Positions 1-8,184 are shown, numbered from the stretch's first letter. The stretch: DNA of 22,775 bases from an uncultured Johnsonella sp. (GCA_900766185.1 CAAFUL010000087.1:1-22775), one strand, 5' to 3'. The notes: generated by a model from the sequence alone, not told the origin. Translations and numbers: made by a program.

Positions 1-145
1 AGCCTATGGGCTTCCTGCTTCGCTGACCTCGCAACCTACTATCTCCACAGCCGTTAATTCGGGCAGTCCCTGCCCTATTGTTTTTTCTTATACTACCTTA
101 ACCCACCGTCTAAAGCCGGTGGGATTGCGGTAGCATTATTTCAAA
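1..145 (-). mobile_element. IS200/IS605-type relic, copy 1 (cut by window edge)
   Basis: This 145-bp stretch matches 13047-13191 with only three substitutions and no indel. Read on the minus strand it has a left-end hairpin (CCCACCG/CGGTGGG arms, plus-strand 102-125). An open frame follows that ends like a TnpB C-terminus (GQGLPELTAVE, then SEAGSP and TAG). After that comes the start of the right-end scaffold GAAGCAGGAAGCCC. The remaining right end lies beyond base 1. No tnpA or tnpB body is present, so it is non-autonomous. It lies just downstream of hpf in the same direction. The family assignment rests on recalled similarity to IS605/TnpB right ends. Confidence 0.75.
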
Positions 146-189
146 CAATAAATCAATCATTTTAGTAATGTCGCACTATGAGTCTATAC

Positions 190-720
190 CTAGATCTCCG
201 GCTCTATCATACCATAGGTATCGTCATGTCTTTTATAAACCACATTAACTGTATTGGTTTCTGCATTCAAGAATACATAGAAATTGTGGTTAAGAAGCTC
301 CATCTGCAAGCAAGCCTCTACTGGGTCCATTGGCTTAATATTAAACTTTTTGGTTTTAACAATTCTTATGTCCAAACTCTTGTCTTCTGAATTATCATTT
401 AAGAAATATTCTGTAAATGACTGTACACTGTGCTTTTTATCTATGAGCTTACTTTTGTATTTTTTAATTTGTTTTTCTATAATATCTTGAACCAAATCTA
501 TGCTCATATACATATCCGGACTTGATTTCTCGGCTCTGATAAGCCCTACTTTAGTAGGTATGGTTACCTCTATAGTCTGCATTTCCTTTTGGACTCCCAG
601 TCTTACTCTGACTTCCGTATCATCCGTAAAATACTTTGAAAGTTTACCAAATTTGCTTTCTATCGCACTTCTAATTCCCTCTGTTACCTCAACATGTCTA
701 CCTGTGATGTTATAACGCAT
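190..720 (-). CDS. hpf: long-form ribosome hibernation promoting factor (HPF/RaiA)
   Basis: The 176-aa protein has the two-part layout of long HPF. An N-terminal RaiA-like beta-alpha domain (about residues 1-100, starting MRYNITGRHVEVTEGIR) binds the 30S decoding region. After a charged linker, the C-terminal dimerisation domain (about 118-176) carries the family signature VKTKKFNIKPMDPVEACLQM. Long HPFs pair two 70S ribosomes into 100S particles in stationary phase. The start is supported by AAAGGAGA seven bases upstream of ATG and by an extended -10 promoter at 752-760. It appears monocistronic: a MITE-1 copy separates it from cvpA upstream, and an IS605-like relic lies downstream. No clear terminator follows the stop. 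Confidence 0.95.
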   Translation of the reverse strand: MRYNITGRHVEVTEGIRSAIESKFGKLSKYFTDDTEVRVRLGVQKEMQTIEVTIPTKVGLIRAEKSSPDMYMSIDLVQDIIEKQIKKYKSKLIDKKHSVQSFTEYFLNDNSEDKSLDIRIVKTKKFNIKPMDPVEACLQMELLNHNFYVFLNAETNTVNVVYKRHDDTYGMIEPEI

Positions 721-751
721 AATATAATCTCCTTTCGATTAGGATATAGTT

Positions 752-760
752 ATTATAGCA
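752..760 (-). promoter_or_regulatory. extended -10 promoter of hpf
   Basis: On the minus strand the bases read TGC-TATAAT, a consensus extended -10 element, about 32 bases upstream of the hpf start codon. No good -35 hexamer is seen at the usual spacing, which is typical of TGn-dependent promoters. Confidence 0.65.
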
Positions 761-820
761 TATTTTCCATAAATATACAGTAGAAAATATAGTTTTTTAG
801 CATATTTATAGCAAATTAAA

Positions 821-1005
821 GTTACAGTTCAGGTAGCTCATTCATAATTAGTCAAAATAACCTTGAAATATTTAACCTTATTTATAAATCAGACGAATTA
901 TGAATGTTGATAATAGCCTATTAGATATGTATGTATAATATGTGCCTGAAAGCAAACTTTCATTTAGCATATTATACATATATATCCAGCTACCCGAACT
1001 GTAAC
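821..1005 (+). mobile_element. MITE-1 copy 1, three-way-junction repeat with 8-bp target duplication
   Basis: This 185-bp element starts GTTACAGTTCAGGTAG and ends with its complement (one difference). It is bracketed by the direct repeat AAATTAAA (813-820 and 1006-1013). Inside are two hairpins. Stem A has 14-bp arms (ATTCATAATTAGTC with GACGAATTATGAAT, one mismatch). Stem B has a ~21-bp AT-rich stem capped by TGAAAG/CTTTCA. There is no open frame. It lies between the 3' end of the cvpA-like gene and the hpf promoter. Stem A differs from the other copies on both arms in a pairing-preserving way. Confidence 0.85.
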
Positions 1006-1041
1006 AAATTAAATAATCTATCAGTCTTAGTATAAGTATAA

Positions 1042-1088
1042 AACTTATAATCGGGATGCATAAATTTTATAAGCACGGATTATAAGTT
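1042..1088. repeat. inverted repeat downstream of cvpA-like gene
   Basis: Perfect 11-bp arms AACTTATAATC (1042-1052) and GATTATAAGTT (1078-1088) enclose 25 bases. The site is 40 bases past the cvpA-like stop codon, so it could be the 3'-end hairpin of the pfkA-cvpA transcript. It lacks a T-tract on either strand, so it is not a standard intrinsic terminator. Confidence 0.5.
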
Positions 1089-1128
1089 ATCTTCTTGAAC
1101 TATAAGCATACATTTACTTATGATCATA

Positions 1129-1848
1129 TTATATCGCAAATAAAATTCCCCTCAGCATCCATGAGAGTATATTCATATTATACAAAAAATTCAAAAAGAA
1201 ACTTGACTCTATAGCAGCAAGCATATCCCTGCCCCATGCAGTACTTAGGCTCACACCCAAAAACAAAAAAACAAGCCATACAATAAATATTGCATATACA
1301 AAACCACCGATAGCACCCGCTATTTGGTTGAGACCATATATGATAGGCACTTTAGATACTATATCCGATAGATTGATCAGTATCTTAAGCAGTATCCATA
1401 CAAACACAAATACAAGTATAAAACTTAAAATAGTAGTAATAAACTTGCTTAAAGACTTCCCTATGTAATCCGCAAAATAATCTGCACCCAGTTGCTGCCA
1501 TGTTTGTTTTTGATTATTGGCATTTAATACATCCTTTATTTGTCTGGGCAGTTTAAGTTTTTCTATAAATTCTTCCTGTTTAAGGCTGTTAGTTTCCATA
1601 TCTTCATCATACTCTGTACTTATACCGTTTAGTATCTCTTTTTTAATACTTTTTTCTACATTTGTATGTTTTGCTATGAAAGTACTTGTATATGGTAATA
1701 ATAAATTAACTATACATATACTAAGTATCCAAAAAGATACGGATAAAGCAAGTCTTAAAAAGCCTTTTCTATGCCAATATAGGGTATTGCAGACTATAAA
1801 AATCAAAACAATAAGCTCTATAGAGTGTTTGACTGCAAATCCTATCAT
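1129..1848 (-). CDS. CvpA-family membrane protein
   Basis: The 239-aa protein has four predicted membrane segments (about residues 8-26, 32-52, 137-158 and 176-201). The characteristic CvpA motif GLNQIAGAIGG is at 172-182, at the start of the last segment. Between segments 2 and 3 is a polar loop rich in Glu and Lys (about 60-130), longer than in the E. coli colicin V production protein but usual for Firmicutes homologues. The molecular role of the family is unclear. The start codon overlaps the stop of the TPR gene (ATGA), implying translational coupling. It is the last gene of the pfkA-dnaX-ybaB-recR block. Confidence 0.8.
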   Translation of the reverse strand: MIGFAVKHSIELIVLIFIVCNTLYWHRKGFLRLALSVSFWILSICIVNLLLPYTSTFIAKHTNVEKSIKKEILNGISTEYDEDMETNSLKQEEFIEKLKLPRQIKDVLNANNQKQTWQQLGADYFADYIGKSLSKFITTILSFILVFVFVWILLKILINLSDIVSKVPIIYGLNQIAGAIGGFVYAIFIVWLVFLFLGVSLSTAWGRDMLAAIESSFFLNFLYNMNILSWMLRGILFAI

Positions 1849-3875
1849 GGTAAGAAATGCTCACCCTTAAGTATAAGCTGTCCGTCTTTATTGTATCTTG
1901 GTGAAAACTTAAATATCTTCTTTAACATAGGAGGTTTCTCAGCGTAGTCCGCAACCTCTTCTATCATACTTTCAGCCTCTGCCTTTGTAAGCTTTATTCC
2001 TTCAGCAGCCATAATTTCAGCTCTTTCATATAAAGCATGCATACCTTCACCCATTATTACACAATCTATAGACTGTGCATAGTCACTGGCATACTCGGCA
2101 AAACTGTCTATATCCATCTCATCTTCATAATCTGCCGGAAGATCTGCAGAATTATCTTCTCCGCCCAAAGCTTTTATACGCTTTCTTTCAGATCTCCTAT
2201 CTTCCATACCTTCCTGTGGCATGGCGATATCTAAACTCGGAGTGTTGCCAAAACCGAAACTGTCGCCCTCTTCTTTTCTTGTAAAATCCATAGGTTCTTC
2301 TGTGCTAAAATGCTTCGGTTCATCATAAGAGCTTGAATAATCTAAAGAAGGCTCCTTTTTATCATAATCATTGGAATACTCTTTATCTAATAATGTAAAT
2401 GAAGGAATATTTATCGGAGTTTCCTTCTCATACTCTTCTTCCGGTTCTTTTTCATCCAAACTTATGTAGGAGCACAGACCAAACAACTCGGGGTCTGCAT
2501 TTCTTAACTTACCAAGCTGTAAACCGTTATCTATAAATATAAAGATAGAGTCACCTGCATGGCTCTTTATTATCTTGTTAAGCTCTCCAAGCAGCTCCGT
2601 ATTTAAATCCCCAAGCTCGGTAACAACAAGATTATTGCCGTTAATTTGCTTGTATACTGCTTCTACTCCTCTTTCGTTGAGCTTTGCAGCCTCTACCTTG
2701 GAAGCTCTCTTTTTAACTCCCTCTTTGGAATACATTGACTTGAGTATATCCTTAGCTTTGTCAAGTCCCGCCTCAACATTTCTTGACTCTATAATATAAG
2801 CATATTTTTTGGTATCAACTATATCCACTTCTTCTATGCTTATATCACCGGCTTCACTGCTAAGCTCCTTGGCACCGACATCATACACACCTGTATCACT
2901 GTAGTTGGACACATCCGCCTGAGGATTTTTTGCCGGTTCTTCCTCCGGTACTTCCACAAGTTTATCTATAGGAACCTGCTTTACCAAAAGCTCATCTGTA
3001 TGTATACTGGGCGCTTTTACAATTTCCTTTTCTTCTATACTTACATTACTACCGCTTGCATTGTTGTTAACCATATTGTTGCTGCTTATATTATTGCTTA
3101 CGCCGTTTTGCATATAATCATTATAAGCATTGTTGTATGTAGGTTGGTTATCTATGGCACTGCTTCCGACATTTTGAACTTCGCCATAACCGTTGTTATA
3201 TCCCGGATACAGACTGCTGTATTGGTTGAGCGGAGTCTGCGCCTCTTCCTGATAAGATTCCTGACTTACCCTTGCAAAGCTTCCCTCCGGAAGTGTATAG
3301 TCACCGCTATCTTTCCTTGACTTTAATTCAACTGCCCTGTCAACATATTCGCCCACACCGAACATAAGTATAAGTTTATCACAAGCATTTACGCAGTCAT
3401 CAATACGCCCTGCCTTATAGTAACATTCTGCAAGCTCATATAACCACTCTTCATTAAGTTCTTTATTATTATAACTTTCAAGTGCCAAAACCAATTGCTC
3501 TATAGGTGCGTCCTTGGCTTTCAGTATAAGATACCTAAGCAGATAAACTCTGCTGTCATCCGCAGCTATAGTATAGAATTCTTTATAATACTCCTCAGCC
3601 TCTTCCAGTTTTCCTTCTTTTAATGCCAAGCAGGTAAGTCTGTATAATAAATACTTACCTGAAATAAGTCTCTCATAAGCCAAAAGAAGTATATTCTTAG
3701 CTTCTGAATAATCTCCTATCTTCTCATACACACCTGACACTGTAGACAACAAACTGGCACTGCCCACTCTTCTCCAATCTATACTATTGGCTATATCTAC
3801 AGCTTGGTCATAATTATTCGTTTTAGCCAACTCCTTTAGCTGATCTACTCTCTCATCAAATTCGTGTTTATCCAT
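1845..3875 (-). CDS. TPR-repeat protein with long acidic, Asn-rich linker
   Basis: The 676-aa protein starts with helical hairpins of tetratricopeptide type (about residues 1-190, for example EEAEEYYKEFYTIAADDSRV and WLYELAECYYKAGRIDDCVN). A low-complexity Asn/Tyr/Ser segment follows (about 215-280), then a Glu/Asp-rich middle and a conserved-looking C-terminal block (about 590-676) ending in FSPRYNKDGQLILKGEHFLP. No signal peptide or membrane segment is visible, so it is probably a cytoplasmic scaffold. Such proteins follow recR in Lachnospiraceae, but I know no experimentally defined function. It sits 34 bases after recR and overlaps the cvpA-like start by 4 bases. AGGA lies 11 bases before the ATG, a weak ribosome site. 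Confidence 0.75.
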   Translation of the reverse strand: MDKHEFDERVDQLKELAKTNNYDQAVDIANSIDWRRVGSASLLSTVSGVYEKIGDYSEAKNILLLAYERLISGKYLLYRLTCLALKEGKLEEAEEYYKEFYTIAADDSRVYLLRYLILKAKDAPIEQLVLALESYNNKELNEEWLYELAECYYKAGRIDDCVNACDKLILMFGVGEYVDRAVELKSRKDSGDYTLPEGSFARVSQESYQEEAQTPLNQYSSLYPGYNNGYGEVQNVGSSAIDNQPTYNNAYNDYMQNGVSNNISSNNMVNNNASGSNVSIEEKEIVKAPSIHTDELLVKQVPIDKLVEVPEEEPAKNPQADVSNYSDTGVYDVGAKELSSEAGDISIEEVDIVDTKKYAYIIESRNVEAGLDKAKDILKSMYSKEGVKKRASKVEAAKLNERGVEAVYKQINGNNLVVTELGDLNTELLGELNKIIKSHAGDSIFIFIDNGLQLGKLRNADPELFGLCSYISLDEKEPEEEYEKETPINIPSFTLLDKEYSNDYDKKEPSLDYSSSYDEPKHFSTEEPMDFTRKEEGDSFGFGNTPSLDIAMPQEGMEDRRSERKRIKALGGEDNSADLPADYEDEMDIDSFAEYASDYAQSIDCVIMGEGMHALYERAEIMAAEGIKLTKAEAESMIEEVADYAEKPPMLKKIFKFSPRYNKDGQLILKGEHFLP

Positions 3876-3909
3876 AGCAGTAGCTATCCTTTCTATACAT
3901 CATACTATA

Positions 3910-4506
3910 TTACAGTATGGTTCTTCCTTCCAATGCCCTAAGCAAGGTAACCTCGTCTATATACTCCAAATCCCCTCCCACAGGAACTCCGCTCGCTATG
4001 CGGCTTACTTTAATACCTGTGGGCTTTATCAGCTTTGCTATATACATAGCAGTGGTTTCTCCTTCTAAAGTAGAGTTTGTAGCTATTATAACTTCCTTTA
4101 CCTCTTTTTCAAGTCTTTTAATTAATTCTTTAAGTTTTATATCTGCCGGTCCTATACCAAGCATAGGCGATATGGCTCCGTGAAGAACATGATATACACC
4201 ATCATACCTTCCTGTTTTTTCATATGCTGCCAAATCTCTGCTGTTTTCAACAACCATTATTACTTCATGGTCTCTTGATTTGCTCTTGCATATTGGACAG
4301 ATCTCTTCGTCTGTAAGTGTACAGCATACCGAACAGTATTTTATATTTGACTTGGCAAGCGATATAGCCGAGACCAGGCTTTCTATCTGTTCGTTAGGCA
4401 TATTTATCATATGAAATGCCATACGCTGAGCAGACTTTGCTCCGACTCCCGGTAACTTGGCAAGCTCTTCTATAAGCTTAGTTATATGATTACTATAGTA
4501 TTCCAT
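3910..4506 (-). CDS. recR: recombination mediator RecR
   Basis: At 198 aa this has the usual RecR length. The N-terminal helix-hairpin-helix LPGVGAKSAQR (18-28) binds DNA. A C4 zinc finger uses C58, C61, C70 and C73. A Toprim domain follows, with EVIMVVENSRD (81-91) and a conserved GGDLEYIDE near the C-terminus. RecR works with RecO (and RecF) to load RecA on SSB-coated gaps. The gene begins three bases after the ybaB stop. Its ribosome site GGGAGG lies inside the end of ybaB. The dnaX-ybaB-recR order is one of the most conserved in bacteria. Confidence 0.97.
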   Translation of the reverse strand: MEYYSNHITKLIEELAKLPGVGAKSAQRMAFHMINMPNEQIESLVSAISLAKSNIKYCSVCCTLTDEEICPICKSKSRDHEVIMVVENSRDLAAYEKTGRYDGVYHVLHGAISPMLGIGPADIKLKELIKRLEKEVKEVIIATNSTLEGETTAMYIAKLIKPTGIKVSRIASGVPVGGDLEYIDEVTLLRALEGRTIL

Positions 4507-4509
4507 AAG

Positions 4510-4854
4510 TTAAAACGGTAATCCTCCCAAGCCTCCTGTAAGTTTACTCATATTATTTTTATTATACTCTTCCATCTTGCGAAGCGCTTCATTGCATGCT
4601 GCCATAATAAGATCTTCAAGCATTTCCACATCATCAGGATCTACTACCGCCTTATCAAGGCTCACCCTTGTAATTTCTTTTTTCCCCGAAACCGCTACAG
4701 TTACGGCACCTCCGCCTGCACTTGCCTCAAATTCCATGGATTCAAACTCCTTAGCCTGCTCCTCCATCTGTCTTTGCAGCTTCTGTGCCTGCTTCATAAG
4801 ATTATTCATATTTCCGGGCATCATACCGCCTTGAAAACCACCATGTCTTGCCAT
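4510..4854 (-). CDS. ybaB: YbaB/EbfC nucleoid-associated protein
   Basis: The 114-aa protein matches the YbaB/EbfC family. It has a Gly/Met-rich N-terminus, the amphipathic helix NMNNLMKQAQKLQRQMEEQA (16-35), the beta segment FEASAGGGAVTVAVSGKKEI, and a C-terminal helix with EALRKMEEY. The tail GGLGGLPF is typical of Firmicutes members. These dimers bind DNA loosely. The gene lies 11 bases after dnaX and 3 bases before recR, consistent with co-translation. Confidence 0.95.
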   Translation of the reverse strand: MARHGGFQGGMMPGNMNNLMKQAQKLQRQMEEQAKEFESMEFEASAGGGAVTVAVSGKKEITRVSLDKAVVDPDDVEMLEDLIMAACNEALRKMEEYNKNNMSKLTGGLGGLPF

Positions 4855-4865
4855 AGTATACTCCT

Positions 4866-6449
4866 TTATTCTTCTATATCTATATCATATTTTACAAGCT
4901 CGGATAATTCCTCTTTTGTAATATATTCCTTCTTTATTTGGTCTTTAGACTCTATACAAATAATATCAAAATTCAAATCTTTTTTGTAAGTCTTAAGTGC
5001 ATAAGATCTAAGCTCTTCTATAAGCCCTTCCTTATCACAAAGATTATACAGTGTTTTTTCATTAAATACTATATTTATAACATTTTCTTTTGCTTCAATA
5101 TAGGTATTTTTTAATTTTACTGAATTAATTGTACTTATATCGTCTAAAATCTTATACCAATCTTTTTTTACCAACTTATAATCTTCATAACTTGAAACGG
5201 ATAATTCGACTTTTTCTACTTTTTCGCCCTGCTCTTTGACCTCATCCGCTAAAGGCACTTGTCGGCTTACTTGAGTTGAAAAATCAATTTTTCCTATATT
5301 GTCAAGTTTATCTTCAAGTTTTGATATTCTTTCATATAAACTATCTGTATTTGAATCCATAACAGGTGTGCAGATCTTTATAAGTGCAAGTTCTATAAGA
5401 ACTCTTTTGGACACACTGTTTCTTAGATTATTAAGCAACTCCGAAAAAATCCTTATATATCGGTTTAGACTTTCTTTATTCAAAAGCCCTGAGGTATATC
5501 TCATTATCTCTATATTTTCTGAAGATACATCTATAATACCCTCAACATCTTTGCTTACCTTAAGTAACAAAAGATTTCTGAAATACCAAAGCATATCTGT
5601 AACAAATTGAGATAGCTCTCTTCCCTGCATACAGATATCATCCAACATCATCAAAAGCTCCACAGTATTATTTTCGATAATTTTTCTACACATATTATCA
5701 AAAACAGACATATCCACCGTACCCAGTATATCCAAAATATTCTCATACACTATGGGTTCATTGGGGTAATATGCCCTGCACTCTTCCAAAAGACTCAGCG
5801 CATCTCTGAGTGCTCCGTCAGAACATCTGGCTATATAATCCATTGACTTTTCATCTATATTTATCTTTTCTTCCCTACACACCTTATCAAGCTGCGCAGC
5901 AATTACTTTTAATCCTATTCTTTTTAAATCAAACCTTTGGCATCTGGAAAGTATTGTTATAGGTATCTTATGTACCTCCGTAGTTGCCAATATAAATATA
6001 GCATAATCGGGAGGCTCCTCCAAGGTTTTTAAAAGTGCATTAAAAGCCCCTGTAGAAAGCATATGTACCTCATCTATGATAAATACCTTGTACTTTCCGG
6101 ATGTAGGCGGATAATTAAGTCTTTCTTTTATTTCTCTGATATTATCCACACCGTTATATGAGGCTGCATCCATTTCAACTACATTGATTGAAGCATCCTT
6201 TAATATCTCAAGGCAATTCTCACATTGATTGCAAGGATTACCGTTTTGAGGATTTTGACAATTTACCGCCCTTGCCATTATTTTTGCCATACTGGTCTTA
6301 CCCGTACCCCTTGTACCGCAAAATAAATAAGCGTGCGCTATCCTGCCCGATAAAATTTGGTTTTTCAGTGTCCTTGCTATGGCATCCTGCCCTACAACAT
6401 CATCAAAATCCTTAGGTCGCCACTTTCTGTAAAGTGCTGTATATGACAT
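4866..6449 (-). CDS. dnaX: DNA polymerase III subunits gamma/tau
   Basis: This is the 527-aa clamp-loader ATPase. Domain I carries Walker A GTRGTGKT (45-52), a zinc site (C64, C73, C76, C79), the Walker B box DEVH (126-129) and the sensor/arginine-finger motif SRC (168-170). The AAA+ lid and collar domain run to about residue 365. A charged linker and a Firmicutes-type C-terminal domain (about 420-527) should contact polymerase or helicase. It begins 17 bases after pfkA ends (21-base gap between ORFs) and precedes ybaB. An A7 run at codons 427-429 sits in frame as a possible -1 slippery site, listed separately. Confidence 0.96.
   Translation of the reverse strand: MSYTALYRKWRPKDFDDVVGQDAIARTLKNQILSGRIAHAYLFCGTRGTGKTSMAKIMARAVNCQNPQNGNPCNQCENCLEILKDASINVVEMDAASYNGVDNIREIKERLNYPPTSGKYKVFIIDEVHMLSTGAFNALLKTLEEPPDYAIFILATTEVHKIPITILSRCQRFDLKRIGLKVIAAQLDKVCREEKINIDEKSMDYIARCSDGALRDALSLLEECRAYYPNEPIVYENILDILGTVDMSVFDNMCRKIIENNTVELLMMLDDICMQGRELSQFVTDMLWYFRNLLLLKVSKDVEGIIDVSSENIEIMRYTSGLLNKESLNRYIRIFSELLNNLRNSVSKRVLIELALIKICTPVMDSNTDSLYERISKLEDKLDNIGKIDFSTQVSRQVPLADEVKEQGEKVEKVELSVSSYEDYKLVKKDWYKILDDISTINSVKLKNTYIEAKENVINIVFNEKTLYNLCDKEGLIEELRSYALKTYKKDLNFDIICIESKDQIKKEYITKEELSELVKYDIDIEE
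5163..5171 (-). other. possible -1 slippery heptamer in dnaX
   Basis: The mRNA reads GTA AAA AAA GAT at codons 427-430, so A-AAA-AAA is in the correct phase for tandem -1 slippage. After a -1 shift the frame reads AGA TTG GTA TAA and stops three codons later. That would give a ~432-residue gamma-like product lacking the C-terminal domain. No strong upstream Shine-Dalgarno or downstream stem-loop is apparent, and A7 can arise by chance in AT-rich DNA. Confidence 0.3.
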
Positions 6450-6470
6450 ATTGATCTCCTAAAGACAGTT

Positions 6471-7550
6471 TTAAGCATCTCCGAAACTTATACCTACAAG
6501 TCTGGCTTCCTTTATTATATCGGATTTCGGATCTACCTGTTTTATTTTAGCCGCTATATCGGAAAGTTCTACAGCCACTATTTTTTCACCCTGAATTGCC
6601 ACCATCTTTCCAAATTCCTTATTATGAAGCATTACGGCAGCCTTGGCACCAAGTCTTGTTGACAAGACCCTGTCATACGCACTCGGCTCTCCGCCTCTTT
6701 GCATGTGCCCGGGTACGGTTACTCTTATCTCATGACCGGTAAGACCGAATATTTTATCCCCTATTTCATAGGCTACCGAAGGGTGATTACTTAATTTTCT
6801 CTTTATTCTAAGTTCTTTTTTAGTAAGCCTTACATCTTCTATCGACATAGCTCCTTCCGCAACTGCAAGTATAGAAAACTTTTTATTGTTTTCTTCCCTT
6901 ATTTTGATTGCATTGGCAACAAGGTTTATATCATAAGGTATCTCCGGCATAAGTATTATATCCGCACCGCCTGCAAGACCTGCATACAGTGTAAGCCAGC
7001 CGACCTTATTACCCATGAGCTCAACAATAAATACTCTGCCGTGGGAAGCCGCCGTAGTATGTATATTATCTATAGCTTTTGTGGCAACTTCAAGAGCACT
7101 GTGAAAACCGAAGGTCATTTCCGTACCGAACAAATCGTTGTCTATAGTCTTTGGCAGTCCTATAACATTAAGCCCTTCCTGACATAAAAGATTGGCAGTC
7201 TTTTGACTTCCGTTTCCGCCAAGCACGACAAGACAGTCAAGCCCCAGTCTACTGTAAGTATTTTTCATGGCTTCCACTTTATCTATGCCGTCTTCTTCTA
7301 TCTCCCTAATGCGCTTAAAAGCTTCCCTGCTTGTTCCTATTATAGTTCCGCCTCTGGTAAGAATACCTGAAAAGTCGCTCTCTTGCATAATTTTGTACTT
7401 TTCATGTATAAGCCCCTTATATCCGTCAAGAAAACCGATAATTTCAACATCTTTTCTATATAATCTATATAGTGATTTTGCCACTCCACGCATCGTAGCA
7501 TTTAAGGATTGGCAATCTCCTCCGCTGGTAAGCATACCTACTTTGAGCAT
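6471..7550 (-). CDS. pfkA: 6-phosphofructokinase (group III-like)
   Basis: The 359-aa enzyme phosphorylates fructose 6-phosphate. It has the phosphate-donor loop GGDCQSLNATMRG (10-22), GGNGS (111-115), the catalytic PKTIDND (133-139, base D137) and the substrate segment near HMQRGGEPSAYDR. Two positions used to predict the donor are mixed. Gly114 (E. coli G104 position) favours ATP, while Lys134 (E. coli G124 position) is typical of PPi-type and group III enzymes. Asn113 replaces the usual Asp. The donor therefore cannot be fixed from sequence. The start has GGGAGAG a few bases upstream. Its promoter at 7783-7811 and an intervening MITE-1 copy give a ~225-base leader. It heads the block leading into dnaX. 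Confidence 0.93.
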   Translation of the reverse strand: MLKVGMLTSGGDCQSLNATMRGVAKSLYRLYRKDVEIIGFLDGYKGLIHEKYKIMQESDFSGILTRGGTIIGTSREAFKRIREIEEDGIDKVEAMKNTYSRLGLDCLVVLGGNGSQKTANLLCQEGLNVIGLPKTIDNDLFGTEMTFGFHSALEVATKAIDNIHTTAASHGRVFIVELMGNKVGWLTLYAGLAGGADIILMPEIPYDINLVANAIKIREENNKKFSILAVAEGAMSIEDVRLTKKELRIKRKLSNHPSVAYEIGDKIFGLTGHEIRVTVPGHMQRGGEPSAYDRVLSTRLGAKAAVMLHNKEFGKMVAIQGEKIVAVELSDIAAKIKQVDPKSDIIKEARLVGISFGDA

Positions 7551-7576
7551 ATTCTCTCCCTTATAGTGTTGTAAAG

Positions 7577-7758
7577 GTTACAGTTTTTATAATTCATTTA
7601 TCTTCGTCAAAAAACTAAGAATATTTAACTTTCTTTTATAAATCAGACGAAGACGAATTTCGGCAGCAGCCTGACGGATTACATATATAATACAAACCCA
7701 AGATAAAGCTTTCATTTTGTATATTATAAATATATATCCAACCCACCCGAACTGTAAC
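7577..7758 (+). mobile_element. MITE-1 copy 2, degenerate, inside pfkA leader
   Basis: This 182-bp copy has an eroded left end (GTTACAGTT retained, the next bases diverged) and an intact right end (ACCCGAACTGTAAC). Stem A arms ATCTTCGTC/GACGAAGA are intact, while stem B is imperfect. No 8-bp duplication flanks it (TTGTAAAG versus ATAACTCT), so it is older or rearranged. It lies wholly between the predicted pfkA promoter and the pfkA ribosome site, hence in the transcribed leader. Confidence 0.75.
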
Positions 7759-7782
7759 ATAACTCTATTATCATAATAAAAA

Positions 7783-7811
7783 ATTATAATGCAAATATCT
7801 GATTTTGTCGA
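7783..7811 (-). promoter_or_regulatory. predicted promoter of pfkA operon
   Basis: The minus strand has TCGACA (7806-7811; 5/6 match to TTGACA), a 17-base spacer and TATAAT (7783-7788; 6/6). The start of transcription would be near 7776, giving a leader of about 225 bases that contains MITE-1 copy 2. Confidence 0.75.
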
Positions 7812-7841
7812 CCTTTTATCATCCTGCTTCCTCTATTGCAC

Positions 7842-7864
7842 AAAAAAAACACACTCTCAGTGTG
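7842..7864 (-). terminator. intrinsic terminator of SRP RNA
   Basis: On the minus strand CACACT-GAG-AGTGTG forms a 6-bp hairpin followed by eight T residues, starting 14 bases after the end of the SRP RNA closing helix. Confidence 0.85.
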
Positions 7865-7877
7865 CCTTAATTTTTAA

Positions 7878-8140
7878 CCACACATCTTGCTTCGAATTCT
7901 GTTCATAAGCGTTACCATAGCAGTTAGCTCTATGACGGCTGTCTTACGGCACATGAAAGATCTCGTTTATTGCTGCTACATTCCTGTCCTGACAAGGTTC
8001 ACAAGTTTTCATTGCGTAAGGACCCTCATGTCAACACCACTTACTATGGGCAGCCCTACAAACAGATACCCTAGGCAAGATATCACCTCTGCTAAAGCGG
8101 ATTGCAGATACAGGGCACCGCTATCTCCCCGGCTGTGTGG
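7878..8140 (-). ncRNA. ffs: signal recognition particle RNA (large, Bacillus/Clostridium type)
   Basis: The ~263-nt RNA begins CCACACAGCCGGGG and ends AGATGTGTGG, so its ends pair (CCACACA/TGTGTGG). The conserved domain IV is plain: TTGTCAGGAC, the apical GGAA tetraloop (7981-7984 on the complementary strand), then GTAGCAGCAATAA. This is the symmetric/asymmetric loop pair bound by the Ffh M domain. The length implies an Alu domain as in B. subtilis scRNA. It has its own consensus promoter and terminator, so it is an independent gene between cls and pfkA. The 86-aa frame antisense to it is spurious. Confidence 0.93.
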
Positions 8141-8147
8141 AAACTAA

Positions 8148-8177
8148 ATTATAAACTTTTTTACTTTATTTTGTCAA
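8148..8177 (-). promoter_or_regulatory. consensus promoter of SRP RNA
   Basis: The minus strand has perfect TTGACA (8172-8177), an 18-base spacer and perfect TATAAT (8148-8153). The start would be about 8140, coinciding with the first base of the SRP RNA closing helix. Confidence 0.9.
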
Positions 8178-8184
8178 GGCTTTC

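Noticed and set aside
7887..8147. 86-aa plus-strand open frame
   Set aside because: It is antisense to the SRP RNA, whose ends, tetraloop, promoter and terminator are all evident; no ribosome site or family resemblance.
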